Assembly: GCF_000317085.1 (NCBI RefSeq)
Contig: NC_019702.1
Location: forward strand, 464,394-528,393
From: Synechococcus sp. PCC 7502
GTDB taxonomy: Bacteria > Cyanobacteriota > Cyanobacteriia > Pseudanabaenales > Pseudanabaenaceae
Direction: 5' to 3'
DNA length: 64,000 bases
Shown: piece after piece, positions 55,762-64,000 of the stretch
Position numbering within the stretch: position 1 is the first letter of the stretch
Layout: every line of letters starts with the position of its first letter
Position numbers and translations under genes: made by a program
The notes under the pieces: model-generated
Seen by the model: the letters and a program-made list of their open reading frames with translations, nothing else
What the model was told of the DNA's origin: nothing
The model's database searches: none

Positions 55762-56970
55762 ATGACATCGGATAAATCCAAACAAACAGTCTTATTCATT
55801 AGTAATGGACATGGGGAAGACTTAAATGCCAGTGAAGTCTTAAAGGCACTAAAAGAAAATTATCCCAATATTAAAGTTGCCGCCCTGCCCATGGTTGGGG
55901 AAGGTAATGCCTATAGAAAATTAGGAGTTGAGATTATTGCGCCAACGTTGAGTTTGCCGTCGGGTGGATTTGTATATATGGACAAACGCCAATTATTCAC
56001 AGATGTGCAGAAGGGCTTATTAAAACTGACATGGCAACAAATTAAAGCGGCAAGGGCATTTGCTCAAAATTGTGATCTAATATTTGCGACAGGAGATATT
56101 GTGCCTCTAGCGATCGCCCGTCTGACTGGATGTCCATATACCGCTTTTATTGTTTCTTCCTCCGCCCATTATGAAAATCGGATGCAGCCTCCTTTTGTAA
56201 TAAATTGGTTAATGCGATCGCCTTTATGCAAGAAAATTTTTACCCGTGATGCCTTTACTGCCCAGTTAATGAAACAGCAGGGTATATCTAAGGCAATATT
56301 TGCGGGTTATCCGATTATGGATGTACTTGAACCTAAAGGTATAGATTTGGGACTTAACCCTGAGATACCGATGATTGCCCTATTACCAGGTAGCCGACTC
56401 CCTGAAGCCTGTCAAAATTTGGGCTTAATGTTGGATTTAGTAGTAGCGATCGCTGAGGAATTTTCCCCCAGTCCAGTGCAGTTTAGAGCAGCCTTAGTTC
56501 CTAGTATGTTGTCACCTGAAATATTAGAAAAAATTGCCCATGACCATAATTGGCAGTTTGAGCCGCCGCATAAATTTATGATTGATCAAGGAGAAAAGCT
56601 GATTGAAGTTCTTTGCCCTAATAATAGCTTTGCCGATGTTTTGCATCAATGTAACTTAGTAATTGGTATGGCAGGAACTGCTGTAGAGCAAGCTGTGGGG
56701 CTAGGTAAACCTGTAATTCAAATTTTGGGGCAGGGACCACAATTTACCTATTCCTTCGCCGAAGCACAAATGCGCTTATTAGGAATATCAGTTCAAACTA
56801 TCGGTAAAACTTCTGCTACTGCAACCATCTTAAAAGAGGCAGCCAACCAAGTTAAGCTAACCTTACACAATCCTGAATACCTTAATGCTTGCAAAAATAA
56901 TGGCATTGAACGAGTGGGATTAAAGGGAGGTTCTGCCCGCATTGCCGATCACATTGCCAAACTGATTTAA
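55762..56970 (+). CDS. Lipid-A-disaccharide-synthase-related glycosyltransferase
   Basis: A 402-residue GT-B fold protein related to LpxB but of a separate cyanobacterial/plant-type subfamily. The opening is F-I-S-N-G-H-G-E-D-L-N-A-S (about 11-23). D-L-I-F-A-T-G-D, L-L-P-G-S-R-L-P-E-A and V-I-G-M-A-G-T-A-V-E-Q follow, the last being the nucleotide-sugar-binding region. Its acceptor is unknown; a lipid A step should not be assumed, since many cyanobacteria lack typical lipid A. Confidence 0.85.
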   Translation: MTSDKSKQTVLFISNGHGEDLNASEVLKALKENYPNIKVAALPMVGEGNAYRKLGVEIIAPTLSLPSGGFVYMDKRQLFTDVQKGLLKLTWQQIKAARAFAQNCDLIFATGDIVPLAIARLTGCPYTAFIVSSSAHYENRMQPPFVINWLMRSPLCKKIFTRDAFTAQLMKQQGISKAIFAGYPIMDVLEPKGIDLGLNPEIPMIALLPGSRLPEACQNLGLMLDLVVAIAEEFSPSPVQFRAALVPSMLSPEILEKIAHDHNWQFEPPHKFMIDQGEKLIEVLCPNNSFADVLHQCNLVIGMAGTAVEQAVGLGKPVIQILGQGPQFTYSFAEAQMRLLGISVQTIGKTSATATILKEAANQVKLTLHNPEYLNACKNNGIERVGLKGGSARIADHIAKLI

Positions 56971-57302
56971 CAGATCATCATAAGTACATTTGCTTAGGCT
57001 TCACCCCCTGTGGGATAGTTCTTTGAAGCATTTTGAGGCTATAAAATCTAAATTCGATTTTCCCATACCTACAAACGTAAAGATGTGTTAAGCTGTCTCA
57101 ATAATAGTTGCTACATAATAGGTTAAACCTAAGGTAGAATCTTATTATTTAGCAACAAAATTTTCCAGTTCAACGCTTTATCAGCAAATACTGGTTGTCA
57201 GTTTTAGAGTTACGGGTTTCGTGATTTCTGAAAACGGCAGCAATAATTAGTTAACTCAAATTAAGTCTGTTTAAGTTTATTAGGTTTAGAGGATTTTAAT
57301 TT
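56971..57302 (+). other. Long 5' region of psbD
   Basis: About 330 bases without a gene. It holds no tRNA or ORF I can support. A perfect palindrome lies at 57119-57131, a possible -10 TAGAAT at about 57134, and GAGG about 11 bases before the psbD ATG. The rest is AT-rich and probably carries the psbD promoter and leader, where light-dependent control of psbD often acts. Confidence 0.5.
57119..57131. promoter_or_regulatory. Palindrome in the psbD upstream region
   Basis: TAGGTTAAACCTA is a perfect 6-bp inverted repeat around one base, directly upstream of a TAGAAT that could serve as -10. A regulator bound here could block or assist psbD transcription. Nothing known to me uses this exact site. 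Confidence 0.35.
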
Positions 57303-58364
57303 ATGACCATTGCAATCGGGCGATCGCAGCAAGCTGAAAGAGGATGGTTTGACATCCTTGACGACTGGCTAAAGCGTGATCGATTTGTATTTATCGGCTG
57401 GAGCGGTCTTTTGCTCTTCCCTACTGCATTTTTAGCGGTTGGTGGCTGGATGACTGGCACCACATTTGCTTCTTCTTGGTACACCCACGGATTGGCTTCT
57501 AGCTACCTTGAAGGTGCTAACTTTTTGACTGTTGCTGTGTCTTCTCCTGCTCTCAGCATGGGACACTCTCTCTTACTACTTTGGGGACCTGAGGCACAGG
57601 GTGACTTTACCAGATGGATTCAAATTGGTGGTCTATGGACATTTGTAGCACTACATGGTGCTTTTGGATTGATTGGCTTTATGCTCCGTCAATTTGAAAT
57701 TTCCCGTCTAGTTGGTATTCGTCCTTACAATGCGATCGCATTTTCTGGTCCAATCGCTGTATTCGTATCTGTATTTTTACTCTACCCCCTAGGACAATCT
57801 GGCTGGTTCTTTGGACCTAGCTTTGGTGTTGCTGGCATTTTCCGCTTTATCTTGTTCCTACAAGGCTTCCATAACTGGACACTTAACCCCTTCCACATGA
57901 TGGGTGTAGCTGGTATTCTCGGTGGAGCTTTACTCTGCGCTATTCATGGTGCAACCGTAGAAAACACCTTATACGATGATGGTGAAGGTTCTAATACTTT
58001 TGTAGCGTTCAATCCAACCCAAGCAGAAGAAACCTATTCCATGGTGACTGCTAACCGTTTCTGGAGCCAAATCTTCGGGATCGCTTTCTCTAACAAGCGT
58101 TGGTTACACTTCTTTATGCTTTTCGTACCTGTCACTGGATTATGGTTTAGTAGTGTTGGTATCGTTGGGTTAGCTTTGAACCTCCGTGCCTATGACTTTA
58201 TTTCCCAAGAAGTTAGAGCTGCAGAAGACCCAGAATTTGAAACCTTCTACACCAAGAATTTATTGTTAAATGAAGGTATTCGCGCATGGATGGCTCCTCA
58301 AGACCAACCTGCAGAAAAATTCATCTTCCCTGAGGAAGTTCTACCTCGCGGTAACGCACTATAA
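57303..58364 (+). CDS. psbD: Photosystem II D2 reaction centre protein
   Basis: A 353-residue D2 protein, opening M-T-I-A-I-G-R and ending E-V-L-P-R-G-N-A-L as in other cyanobacteria. Five transmembrane helices hold the chlorophyll and non-haem-iron histidines, for example H-M-M-G-V-A-G and [11 protein letters not shown]2 forms the reaction centre with D1 and binds QA. The C-terminal 50 bases, which usually overlap the psbC start, contain no psbC start here; psbC begins beyond the stop. Confidence 0.98.
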   Translation: MTIAIGRSQQAERGWFDILDDWLKRDRFVFIGWSGLLLFPTAFLAVGGWMTGTTFASSWYTHGLASSYLEGANFLTVAVSSPALSMGHSLLLLWGPEAQGDFTRWIQIGGLWTFVALHGAFGLIGFMLRQFEISRLVGIRPYNAIAFSGPIAVFVSVFLLYPLGQSGWFFGPSFGVAGIFRFILFLQGFHNWTLNPFHMMGVAGILGGALLCAIHGATVENTLYDDGEGSNTFVAFNPTQAEETYSMVTANRFWSQIFGIAFSNKRWLHFFMLFVPVTGLWFSSVGIVGLALNLRAYDFISQEVRAAEDPEFETFYTKNLLLNEGIRAWMAPQDQPAEKFIFPEEVLPRGNAL

Positions 58365-58381
58365 ATTCGTCTGAAAGGAAT

Positions 58382-58422
58382 AGGGTGTTGGCTTCTAAGT
58401 AAATTTTGGCAGCTAACACCTT
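58382..58422 (+). promoter_or_regulatory. Long hairpin between psbD and psbC
   Basis: AGGGTGTTGGCT (58382-58393) pairs with AGCTAACACCTT (58411-58422): 12 bp with two G-U pairs, around a 17-base loop. No T run follows, so it is not a standard terminator. It sits in the 116-base gap between psbD and the probable psbC start and may be a processing or stability element in the shared mRNA. Confidence 0.6.
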
Positions 58423-58480
58423 TACCCGTTATAACTGTAATATTAGAAATCTTAAGAAACCATACGGGAGAAACTACCTC

Positions 58481-59872
58481 GTGACTGCAACTATTAATTT
58501 CAATAATTCTCTAGGAGTAGGCGGACGTACCCAAGATACTACAGGCTTTGCTTGGTGGTCTGGGAATGCCCGTCTTATTAATTTGTCTGGAAAGCTTTTG
58601 GGTGCTCATGTTGCCCATGCTGGCTTAATTGTATTTTGGGCAGGTGCTATGTGCTTGTTCGAGGTCGCTCACTTTGTCCCTGAAAAGCCCATGTATGAGC
58701 AAGGGCTAATCCTATTACCTCATCTTGCCAGCCAAGGTTGGGGTGTTGGTGCTGGTGGTGAAGTAATTGATACCTTTCCATATTTTGTTGTCGCCGTACT
58801 TCACCTGATTTCATCGGCGGTTTTAGGTTTAGGTGGTATTTACCATGCTCTGCGTGGACCTGAGGTATTAGAGAACTACTCAGCTTTCTTTGGTTATGAC
58901 TGGAAAGACAAAAACAAAATGACCACCATTTTGGGTATTCACCTAATTTTGTTGGGACTCGGTGCTTTCTTATTGGTAATCAAAGCCATGTTCTTTGGTG
59001 GTCTTTATGATACTTGGGCACCTGGTGGTGGTGATGTTCGTGTTATTACTAACCCTACCGTTAATCCATTGGTGATTTTTGGCTATATCCTTAGCTCTCC
59101 CTTTGGTGGTTCAGGTAATATCATCGGTGTAAATAACCTTGAAGATGTGGTTGGTGGTCATATTTGGATTGGCATCATTTGCATCAGTGGTGGGATTTGG
59201 CATATTGTTACTAAGCCTTTTGGTTGGGCAAGGCGTGCGCTGGTTTGGTCTGGTGAAGCATACCTTTCCTATAGTTTAGGCGCGTTATCTTTGATGGCAT
59301 TTATTGCTACTTGCTATGTGTGGTTTAACAATACTGTTTACCCCAGTGAGTTCTATGGTCCCACTGGTCCTGAAGCTTCCCAAGCTCAAGCTTTGACCTT
59401 TATCATCCGTGACCAAAAATTGGGTGCAAATATCGGTACTTCCCAAGGTCCTACTGGTCTTGGTAAATATTTAATGAGATCGCCTTCTGGAGAAATTATC
59501 TTCGGTGGTGAAACCATGCGTTTCTGGGATGTGCGCGCTCCTTGGATTGAGCCTTTGCGTGGTCCTAGCGGCTTAGATATTGACAAGCTCAAGAATGACA
59601 TTCAACCTTGGCAAGCTCGTCGTGCGGCAGAATACATGACCCATGCGCCTTTGGGTTCAATCAACTCTGTCGGTGGAGTTATCACTGAAATCAATGCCGT
59701 TAACTTTGTATCACCTCGCTCTTGGTTATCAACTTCTCACTTTGTCTTATTCTTCTTCTTCTTAGTCGGACACCTCTGGCATGCTGGTCGTGCGCGTGCG
59801 GCTGTCGCTGGCTTTGAAAAAGGAATTTCCCGTGAGTCTGAGGCTGTGCTTTCGATGCCAGACCTTGATTAA
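58481..59872 (+). CDS. psbC: Photosystem II chlorophyll-binding protein CP43
   Basis: The 463-residue core antenna protein from GTG 58481; the conserved part starts [15 protein letters not shown]. Six helices carry chlorophyll histidines (G-A-H-V-A-H-A-G). The lumenal loop ligand region has G-G-E-T-M-R-F-W-D, where Glu and Arg near the manganese cluster lie. The frame extends to TTG 58406, but those 25 residues resemble no CP43 and overlap the hairpin. GGGAG at 58466-58470 precedes the GTG by 10 bases. Unlike the usual arrangement, it does not overlap psbD. Confidence 0.97.
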   Translation: MTATINFNNSLGVGGRTQDTTGFAWWSGNARLINLSGKLLGAHVAHAGLIVFWAGAMCLFEVAHFVPEKPMYEQGLILLPHLASQGWGVGAGGEVIDTFPYFVVAVLHLISSAVLGLGGIYHALRGPEVLENYSAFFGYDWKDKNKMTTILGIHLILLGLGAFLLVIKAMFFGGLYDTWAPGGGDVRVITNPTVNPLVIFGYILSSPFGGSGNIIGVNNLEDVVGGHIWIGIICISGGIWHIVTKPFGWARRALVWSGEAYLSYSLGALSLMAFIATCYVWFNNTVYPSEFYGPTGPEASQAQALTFIIRDQKLGANIGTSQGPTGLGKYLMRSPSGEIIFGGETMRFWDVRAPWIEPLRGPSGLDIDKLKNDIQPWQARRAAEYMTHAPLGSINSVGGVITEINAVNFVSPRSWLSTSHFVLFFFFLVGHLWHAGRARAAVAGFEKGISRESEAVLSMPDLD

Positions 59873-59916
59873 TTTGCTAAGTTAATTGGCTAAATAGTTA
59901 GGGCAAAAGGTTTACT

Positions 59917-59947
59917 ATCCCTCGGTGATGAAACTGGGGGATTTTTT
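59917..59947 (+). terminator. Rho-independent terminator after psbC
   Basis: ATCCCTCGGT pairs with ACTGGGGGAT (10 bp, two G-U pairs) around a 6-base loop and is followed by six T's. It lies 45 bases after the psbC stop and is the clearest terminator in the window. Confidence 0.85.
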
Positions 59948-59999
59948 ATGGGGATTTATCCTTCTTCAACAATACTCCCGATTTATCGGCGGGAAAATA

Positions 60000-61220
60000 T
60001 CAATGCAACCCCAAGGCACTGAGATATAGAGGTAAAACTTGACCTATAGTAAAATTTTGTTCAAAATACAGACGAGAGTTGATTTCTAAGGTCTGCTGCA
60101 AGCTAGGATTATCTGCTAGTTTACATATATATTCGGCGAGTCCTGCGGCATCACCATTACTAAAATATGCCCCACATTTACCTTGGTCTATTAAATCTCT
60201 GAGATAGCTATTTTGAGGACAAATTGCCGCGATTGCGCGTCCAGAAGCAAGAACACCGTAGAGCTTTGATGGAGTGACAATCCCCTCCATATCAGATTTA
60301 ATGGTGACAAGGGATAAATCAGCAGAACTTAAAGAGTAAGACAGGTGTTCTCGAGGCTGATAGGGTAATAGGATCGCATTTGGTAAGTTGCCACTTAGGA
60401 CTTCAGCCTCTACCTTTTTCTTTCCGTCTCCATCTCCAACAAATACAAATCTAATGCGGGGATGATCTTTTAAGATCGTGGCGCAGTCAATCAGGGTTTT
60501 TTCATCATGACAGCGTCCGAGATTGCCAGAGTGCATAACAATGAAGTAGTCTTCCCAGTTATTTTGCTTGATGAACCAGTTATCAGCTTTCGGAACTGGC
60601 TTAATTTCCTCTGGATTAGCCCAGCTAGGAATGACGTAGATTTTATCTTTGAGACTGGCATCCTTTGCTAAAATTATGGTTTTCATGGATTCGCTCAGGA
60701 CAATTAGCGATTTAGCTCTCCGCCAGATTTTATGATTAGCATATTGCCAAAACTTAGCGATCCAGTTTGCTTCGCTGATTACACCTAACTTGATCGCAGC
60801 ATCAGGATAAATGTCATAAATTAAGCAGGTATAGGAATGCCCAAATAATTTGTGATAGAGCCATCCCACCAAAGGCAAGAAAGGGGGAGCGGAGGTAATT
60901 AGAAGATGAGAGCCACGGGACATTCTGCGCCGCATTTTGACTGTGCTACGCAGAAAAAAGATAATGCCATTAAGTAACTTACCCCTAATCCGTTTAGATA
61001 AAAGCCTTGAACTACGGGAGCGTTTTACAAAAACCTGATCAAAAAATTCTTCTACAGGGGCATCTAGTTGGTTATAGGCGTAGCCAGGTTGACCCGTAAA
61101 TACTTGAATAGAATGTCCTTCCCTAGCGATCGCTACCGCCAATTCACTAATTAGCTGTCCTGTGGGTGCATAATCAGGGGGATAGAATTGCGTAATTATA
61201 GTTATCTTGACTGGCTGCAC
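60000..61220 (-). CDS. Glycosyltransferase family 4 (WbuB-like)
   Basis: A 406-residue GT-B glycosyltransferase. The N-terminus I-I-T-Q-F-Y-P-P-D-Y-A-P-T-G (about 8-21) and the C-terminal S-G-N-L-G-R-C-H-D (about 231) plus V-T-P-S-K-L-Y-G-V-L-A-S-G-R with the nucleotide-sugar residues resemble WbuB/WcaI-type enzymes of exopolysaccharide or O-antigen synthesis. The acceptor is unknown. It lies near an acetyltransferase and a methyltransferase gene on the same strand, so a polysaccharide role is plausible. Confidence 0.88.
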   Translation of the reverse strand: MQPVKITIITQFYPPDYAPTGQLISELAVAIAREGHSIQVFTGQPGYAYNQLDAPVEEFFDQVFVKRSRSSRLLSKRIRGKLLNGIIFFLRSTVKMRRRMSRGSHLLITSAPPFLPLVGWLYHKLFGHSYTCLIYDIYPDAAIKLGVISEANWIAKFWQYANHKIWRRAKSLIVLSESMKTIILAKDASLKDKIYVIPSWANPEEIKPVPKADNWFIKQNNWEDYFIVMHSGNLGRCHDEKTLIDCATILKDHPRIRFVFVGDGDGKKKVEAEVLSGNLPNAILLPYQPREHLSYSLSSADLSLVTIKSDMEGIVTPSKLYGVLASGRAIAAICPQNSYLRDLIDQGKCGAYFSNGDAAGLAEYICKLADNPSLQQTLEINSRLYFEQNFTIGQVLPLYLSALGLH

Positions 61221-61323
61221 AATTTAATCACTATTGATAACTGTTGCTACTAATCATAGTTAGCTAGTTATTTATACCATAAAATTTCGATTAAGGTTGC
61301 GTTAAGAAAAGCTCAAAACGTAC

Positions 61324-61869
61324 TCAAGAATTTATAACTCTTGTTTTTACAGGTTCGGCGGGGTTGCCCACATATATAGTCATGGGTTCTAGCGATCGCC
61401 CTGTAACAGCCCCAAGACCAAGAACAGCCCCTTTCCCTACGGTAACTCCAGGTCCGATTATCGCTTTTGCCGCAATCCAACTTCCCTCGTGAATATGAAT
61501 TTCCCTTGCTATGAGCTTAAAGTGGCGATCGCTCCAGTCATGATTACCCGTACACAGATAAACTCCTTGGGATACGCAAACGTGATTTTCAATATGGACA
61601 GGGGCAACATTATCAATCCAAGCATTTTCGCCAATCCATACGTGATCGCCAATGGTTAACCGCCACGGAAATTTGATTGAGACATTAGATTTAATTCTGA
61701 CTTGAGTACCAATCTTGGCACCAAATAAACGCAGTAACCATACTTTAAACCTAGAAAATGGTAACCAATAGGAACGTACCAAAGGAAATCCCCCATAGTA
61801 CCAAAGCAGTTGCTTAACTAATGAGGCTCCGGGTGTATATGTACCCAAGGTGTATTGGTCTAACTGCAT
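61324..61869 (-). CDS. Hexapeptide-repeat acetyltransferase (WcaF-like)
   Basis: A left-handed beta-helix acyltransferase of about 181 residues. An N-terminal helix-rich part with Y-G-G-F-P-L-V-R-S-Y-W is followed by hexapeptide turns such as I-G-D-H-V-W-I-G-E-N-A-W-I. The catalytic-type His is in C-T-G-N-H-D-W-S. It fits the colanic-acid acetyltransferase WcaF group. The second ATG (61869) is favoured because AGGA lies just before it, whereas the first (61875) overlaps that site. Probably works with the neighbouring glycosyltransferase. Confidence 0.88.
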   Translation of the reverse strand: MQLDQYTLGTYTPGASLVKQLLWYYGGFPLVRSYWLPFSRFKVWLLRLFGAKIGTQVRIKSNVSIKFPWRLTIGDHVWIGENAWIDNVAPVHIENHVCVSQGVYLCTGNHDWSDRHFKLIAREIHIHEGSWIAAKAIIGPGVTVGKGAVLGLGAVTGRSLEPMTIYVGNPAEPVKTRVINS

Positions 61870-61917
61870 GAACATCCTATGCCTAAATTATGATCTGTTG
61901 ATTTTAACGATTTAATT

Positions 61918-62550
61918 TTAACTGTTTAATTTTAATCCTTGAATTACTTGTAGGCTATTACCCGCATAGAGGCGATCGCTAATATTAGTAAAACCAGTTT
62001 CAGTTAAAAGCTTTGACACATCAGTATCGATAAATTGCCAAGCAGTCTCGGTTTCAAATAGTTGAAAAAATATAGTTACTCCCGCTTTAAAGAACCAATG
62101 ATTAGACTTATGAAAATCCACGATCGCAAAGGTACCATTAGGTTTTAAGACTCGATAAACTTCTTTAAAGATTTGCTTAAGTTGATCGGGCTGCATTTCG
62201 TGCATAGCAGTATTGGTTAACACTAGATCAAATAGGCAATCACTAAAGGGCATTTCCTCGGCAAAGGCTTGAATATACTGTGCCTGCGGAACATTCTTCT
62301 TAGCTCTTTTGAGAGACAGGGGCGAAGCATCTAAACCCGTAACATCCTGGGAATACTGCACTAAAATTTCCGTTGCCTGCCCACTACCGCAGCATAAATC
62401 CAAAACTTTAGTATCTGGCTGAATATCTAAATCTCGCAAAAATAGTCGCCGAAACCTATAGTCGCCGCCTACGCTAATTGCCGCTAGTTTAGATACAGTA
62501 TCGTAGAGCCATTGGTAACGATAGCTCCATTCTCTGAGAATTGTTGCCAT
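61918..62550 (-). CDS. Class I SAM-dependent methyltransferase
   Basis: A 210-residue methyltransferase with motif I V-L-D-L-C-C-G-S-G-Q-A-T (about 49-60). Next come V-T-G-L-D-A-S (about 70) and the downstream L-V-L-T-N-T-A-M-H-E. The style is close to UbiE/COQ5 and to cyanobacterial tocopherol/quinone methyltransferases, but the substrate cannot be read. It is divergent from the nitroreductase gene. Confidence 0.85.
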   Translation of the reverse strand: MATILREWSYRYQWLYDTVSKLAAISVGGDYRFRRLFLRDLDIQPDTKVLDLCCGSGQATEILVQYSQDVTGLDASPLSLKRAKKNVPQAQYIQAFAEEMPFSDCLFDLVLTNTAMHEMQPDQLKQIFKEVYRVLKPNGTFAIVDFHKSNHWFFKAGVTIFFQLFETETAWQFIDTDVSKLLTETGFTNISDRLYAGNSLQVIQGLKLNS

Positions 62551-62614
62551 GATCTTGCGGTTCTCTAGGTTATATTTAATTTACCTACATATTCTATATC
62601 CATCAAAAATATCT

Positions 62615-63196
62615 ATGGAAAAACCTGCTGTTACCGACTACACAATTAATCCTGCGATCGCTAAGCGATGGAGTCCTAGAACTTTTGCCAATACACCCGT
62701 AGCTCCTGAACATTTATCTAGTCTATTTGAAGCCGCAAGGTGGTCAGCTTCCTGTTATAACGATCAGCCTTGGAATTTTATTGTTGGTACCACTGAAACT
62801 CCTGATACCTATAACCAAATCCTCGATTGCCTGGTTCCCTTTAATGTCAGTTGGGCAAAATCGGCACCTGTATTAATCTTGGCGATCGCTAGAACCACTT
62901 TTAGCCATAACAACAAGCTGAACGACTGGGCAGTTTATGATGTGGGACAAGCTGTAGGCACCTTAGCAGTCCAAGCCACAAGTTTAGGTTTATATCTGCA
63001 CCAAATGGCGGGATTTGATCCAGCAAAAGCCGTTGCCAATTTTAACTTGCCTGAAAATTTTAAACCAGTTGCGGCGATCGCCTTGGGCTATATCGGTGAT
63101 CTTGATGGTCTGCCTGAGGATATTAAAATCAAGGAACTCCAGCCCCGTACCCGTAATCCCATCTCCAGTTTTGTTTTTGATAAAGCCCTATCTTGA
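62615..63196 (+). CDS. Nitroreductase-family flavoprotein
   Basis: About 193 residues of nitroreductase fold from the ATG at 62615 (the open frame begins at 62549). Signature stretches are R-W-S-P-R-T-F-A (FMN phosphate), A-A-R-W-S-A-S-C-Y-N-D-Q-P-W and D-V-G-Q-A-V-G-T-L-A-V-Q-A. It would reduce nitro or quinone compounds using NAD(P)H and FMN. Its stop overlaps the possible TTG start of the next gene (TTGA). Confidence 0.88.
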   Translation: MEKPAVTDYTINPAIAKRWSPRTFANTPVAPEHLSSLFEAARWSASCYNDQPWNFIVGTTETPDTYNQILDCLVPFNVSWAKSAPVLILAIARTTFSHNNKLNDWAVYDVGQAVGTLAVQATSLGLYLHQMAGFDPAKAVANFNLPENFKPVAAIALGYIGDLDGLPEDIKIKELQPRTRNPISSFVFDKALS

Positions 63197-64000
63197 AAGT
63201 TTCTAGCAGTCAACCACCAGCGATCATAATTTTAAGTGAATCTAACATAGCGATCGCTCGGCAGATTCAAAATCATCTATCTGGGGCAGTAATCTATGGC
63301 TTAGAGCATCGCACCCAATCCGCAGATGTAACCTATGCCAAATTTAGTGATCTGCTCCAGTTACTTTTTAGTCAGGGGCATCCGATTATTGGTATTTGTG
63401 CCGCAGGAATTTTAATTCGCACCTTAGCACCACTACTGACAAGCAAAAGAGCCGAACCGCCCGTAATTGCGATCGCTGAAGATGGAAGTGTAGTAGTACC
63501 TTTGCTCGGTGGTTTAAATGGTGCCAATGATCTGGCTAGACAAATTGCTGATGGACTAAGTACTAAAGCGGCAATTACAACGGCGGGGGATTTACGATTT
63601 AAGACCACACTTCTGTCTCCGCCGATGGGGTGGCGTTTGGCTAATACCGATGATCAGGCTAAGACCTTTTTAGCAGATTTACTGGGGGGCGCACAGGTGC
63701 GGTTAATTGGTCATGCCCCTTGGTTAAGTAATCTACCCCTATCTACCATAGCTCAGGATGCAAGTCATACCATTGAAATTATCGAAAATTTGGAACAAGA
63801 GCCGCAACCAATACCTAGTTCAACCTACCTAATTTATAAGCGCATACCCAGTTCGGGAAAGGTGTCAATTATTGGTACAGGACCTGGTTCAAACCAATGG
63901 ATATCGGCACAAGTTAAAGCGATCTTGCAATCAGCTACGGACTTTGTTGGCTATAAAACCTACTTAAATCTGGTGGCAGAATTTACTAAAAATCGCCAAG
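63193..64000 (+). CDS. cobJ: CbiG/CobJ fusion, precorrin-3B C17-methyltransferase (partial)
   Basis: The frame is open to the right edge, so only the first 269 codons are seen. Residues about 45-200 match CbiG: G-I-C-A-A-G-I-L-I-R-T-L-A-P and P-L-L-G-G-L-N-G-A-N. This domain opens the cobalt-precorrin-5A lactone. From about residue 224 the SAM-methyltransferase start V-S-I-I-G-T-G-P-G-S-N-Q-W begins CobJ/CbiH, which contracts the ring at C17. Such fusions occur in cyanobacteria. The start is a TTG overlapping the nitroreductase stop, without a clear Shine-Dalgarno, so it is uncertain. Confidence 0.85.
   Translation, partial: MKVSSSQPPAIIILSESNIAIARQIQNHLSGAVIYGLEHRTQSADVTYAKFSDLLQLLFSQGHPIIGICAAGILIRTLAPLLTSKRAEPPVIAIAEDGSVVVPLLGGLNGANDLARQIADGLSTKAAITTAGDLRFKTTLLSPPMGWRLANTDDQAKTFLADLLGGAQVRLIGHAPWLSNLPLSTIAQDASHTIEIIENLEQEPQPIPSSTYLIYKRIPSSGKVSIIGTGPGSNQWISAQVKAILQSATDFVGYKTYLNLVAEFTKNRQ

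Noticed and set aside
58406-58480. 25-codon upstream extension of psbC from TTG
   Set aside because: Residues do not resemble any CP43 N-terminus, and the TTG lies in the loop of a hairpin.

Overview
The window is a gene-dense chromosomal segment from a cyanobacterium. Five photosystem II and NDH genes lie here: psbB (CP47), psbT, psbD (D2), psbC (CP43) and ndhB. A Rubisco activase carries a C-terminal small-subunit-like domain. Further lineage markers are Ycf37-, Ycf33/DUF751- and Ccs1-type proteins, a CbiG/CobJ fusion, sucrose metabolism enzymes, and very frequent HIP1 octamers (GCGATCGC). The DNA is AT-rich. A thin-filament (Pseudanabaena-like) lineage is possible, but that is a guess from gene character. 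I saw no rRNA, tRNA, CRISPR array, prophage or origin.

Layout. 1-6.9 kb: end of a TPR protein, a STAS anti-sigma antagonist that may start at AUU, Mini-RNase III overlapping an rRNA 2'-O-methyltransferase with a long Arg/Asp-rich extension, 6-phosphogluconolactonase, a fold-type I aminotransferase, and a compact YtxH/DUF948/cbiT operon. 6.9-11.1 kb (minus): psbB-psbT, then rimO and an FAD oxidoreductase. 11.3-14.7 kb: a site-2-protease-like protein with a degenerate zinc motif, coupled to a CPBP-family protease, and a Ycf37-like TPR protein. 15-21 kb: response regulator, a carboxymuconolactone-decarboxylase-like/NTF2-like/DJ-1 trio, pdxJ, KDPG-type aldolase, DnaJ-domain protein, bestrophin. 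21-25.4 kb (minus): VWA, zinc-ribbon-FHA, receiver protein, ccsB. 25.5-33.5 kb: aspartic protease plus PLP decarboxylase, mnmE, trpE, phosphodiester glycosidase, rnhB, thioredoxin. 33.7-38 kb: neutral invertase coupled to sucrose-phosphate phosphatase, and ligA.

38-54 kb: a UPF0182 giant membrane protein, ppk2, cobA, then scpA. An intact 905-bp IS5-type element has landed between ndhB and scpA and replaced the first codons of scpA with its own inverted repeat. recG follows, then a decayed vapD toxin-like pseudogene, cobB/cbiA, a His-rich CobW GTPase, and a Rubisco activase gene beside a membrane HExxH protein. 54.5-64 kb: ftsQ, an LpxB-related protein, psbD and psbC (separated here by a hairpin-containing gap instead of overlapping), a strong terminator, an exopolysaccharide-type glycosyltransferase/acetyltransferase/methyltransferase group, a nitroreductase, and the start of a CbiG/CobJ fusion that runs off the window.

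Themes: corrinoid synthesis genes are scattered (cbiT, cobA, cobB/cbiA, cbiG-cobJ) and not clustered. Several gene pairs are coupled by 1-20 bp overlaps. No obviously new defence or biosynthetic system stands out. The most informative events are the IS remodelling of the ndhB-scpA junction, the vapD wreck, the psbD/psbC uncoupling with its hairpin, and the pseudoprotease-protease pair.
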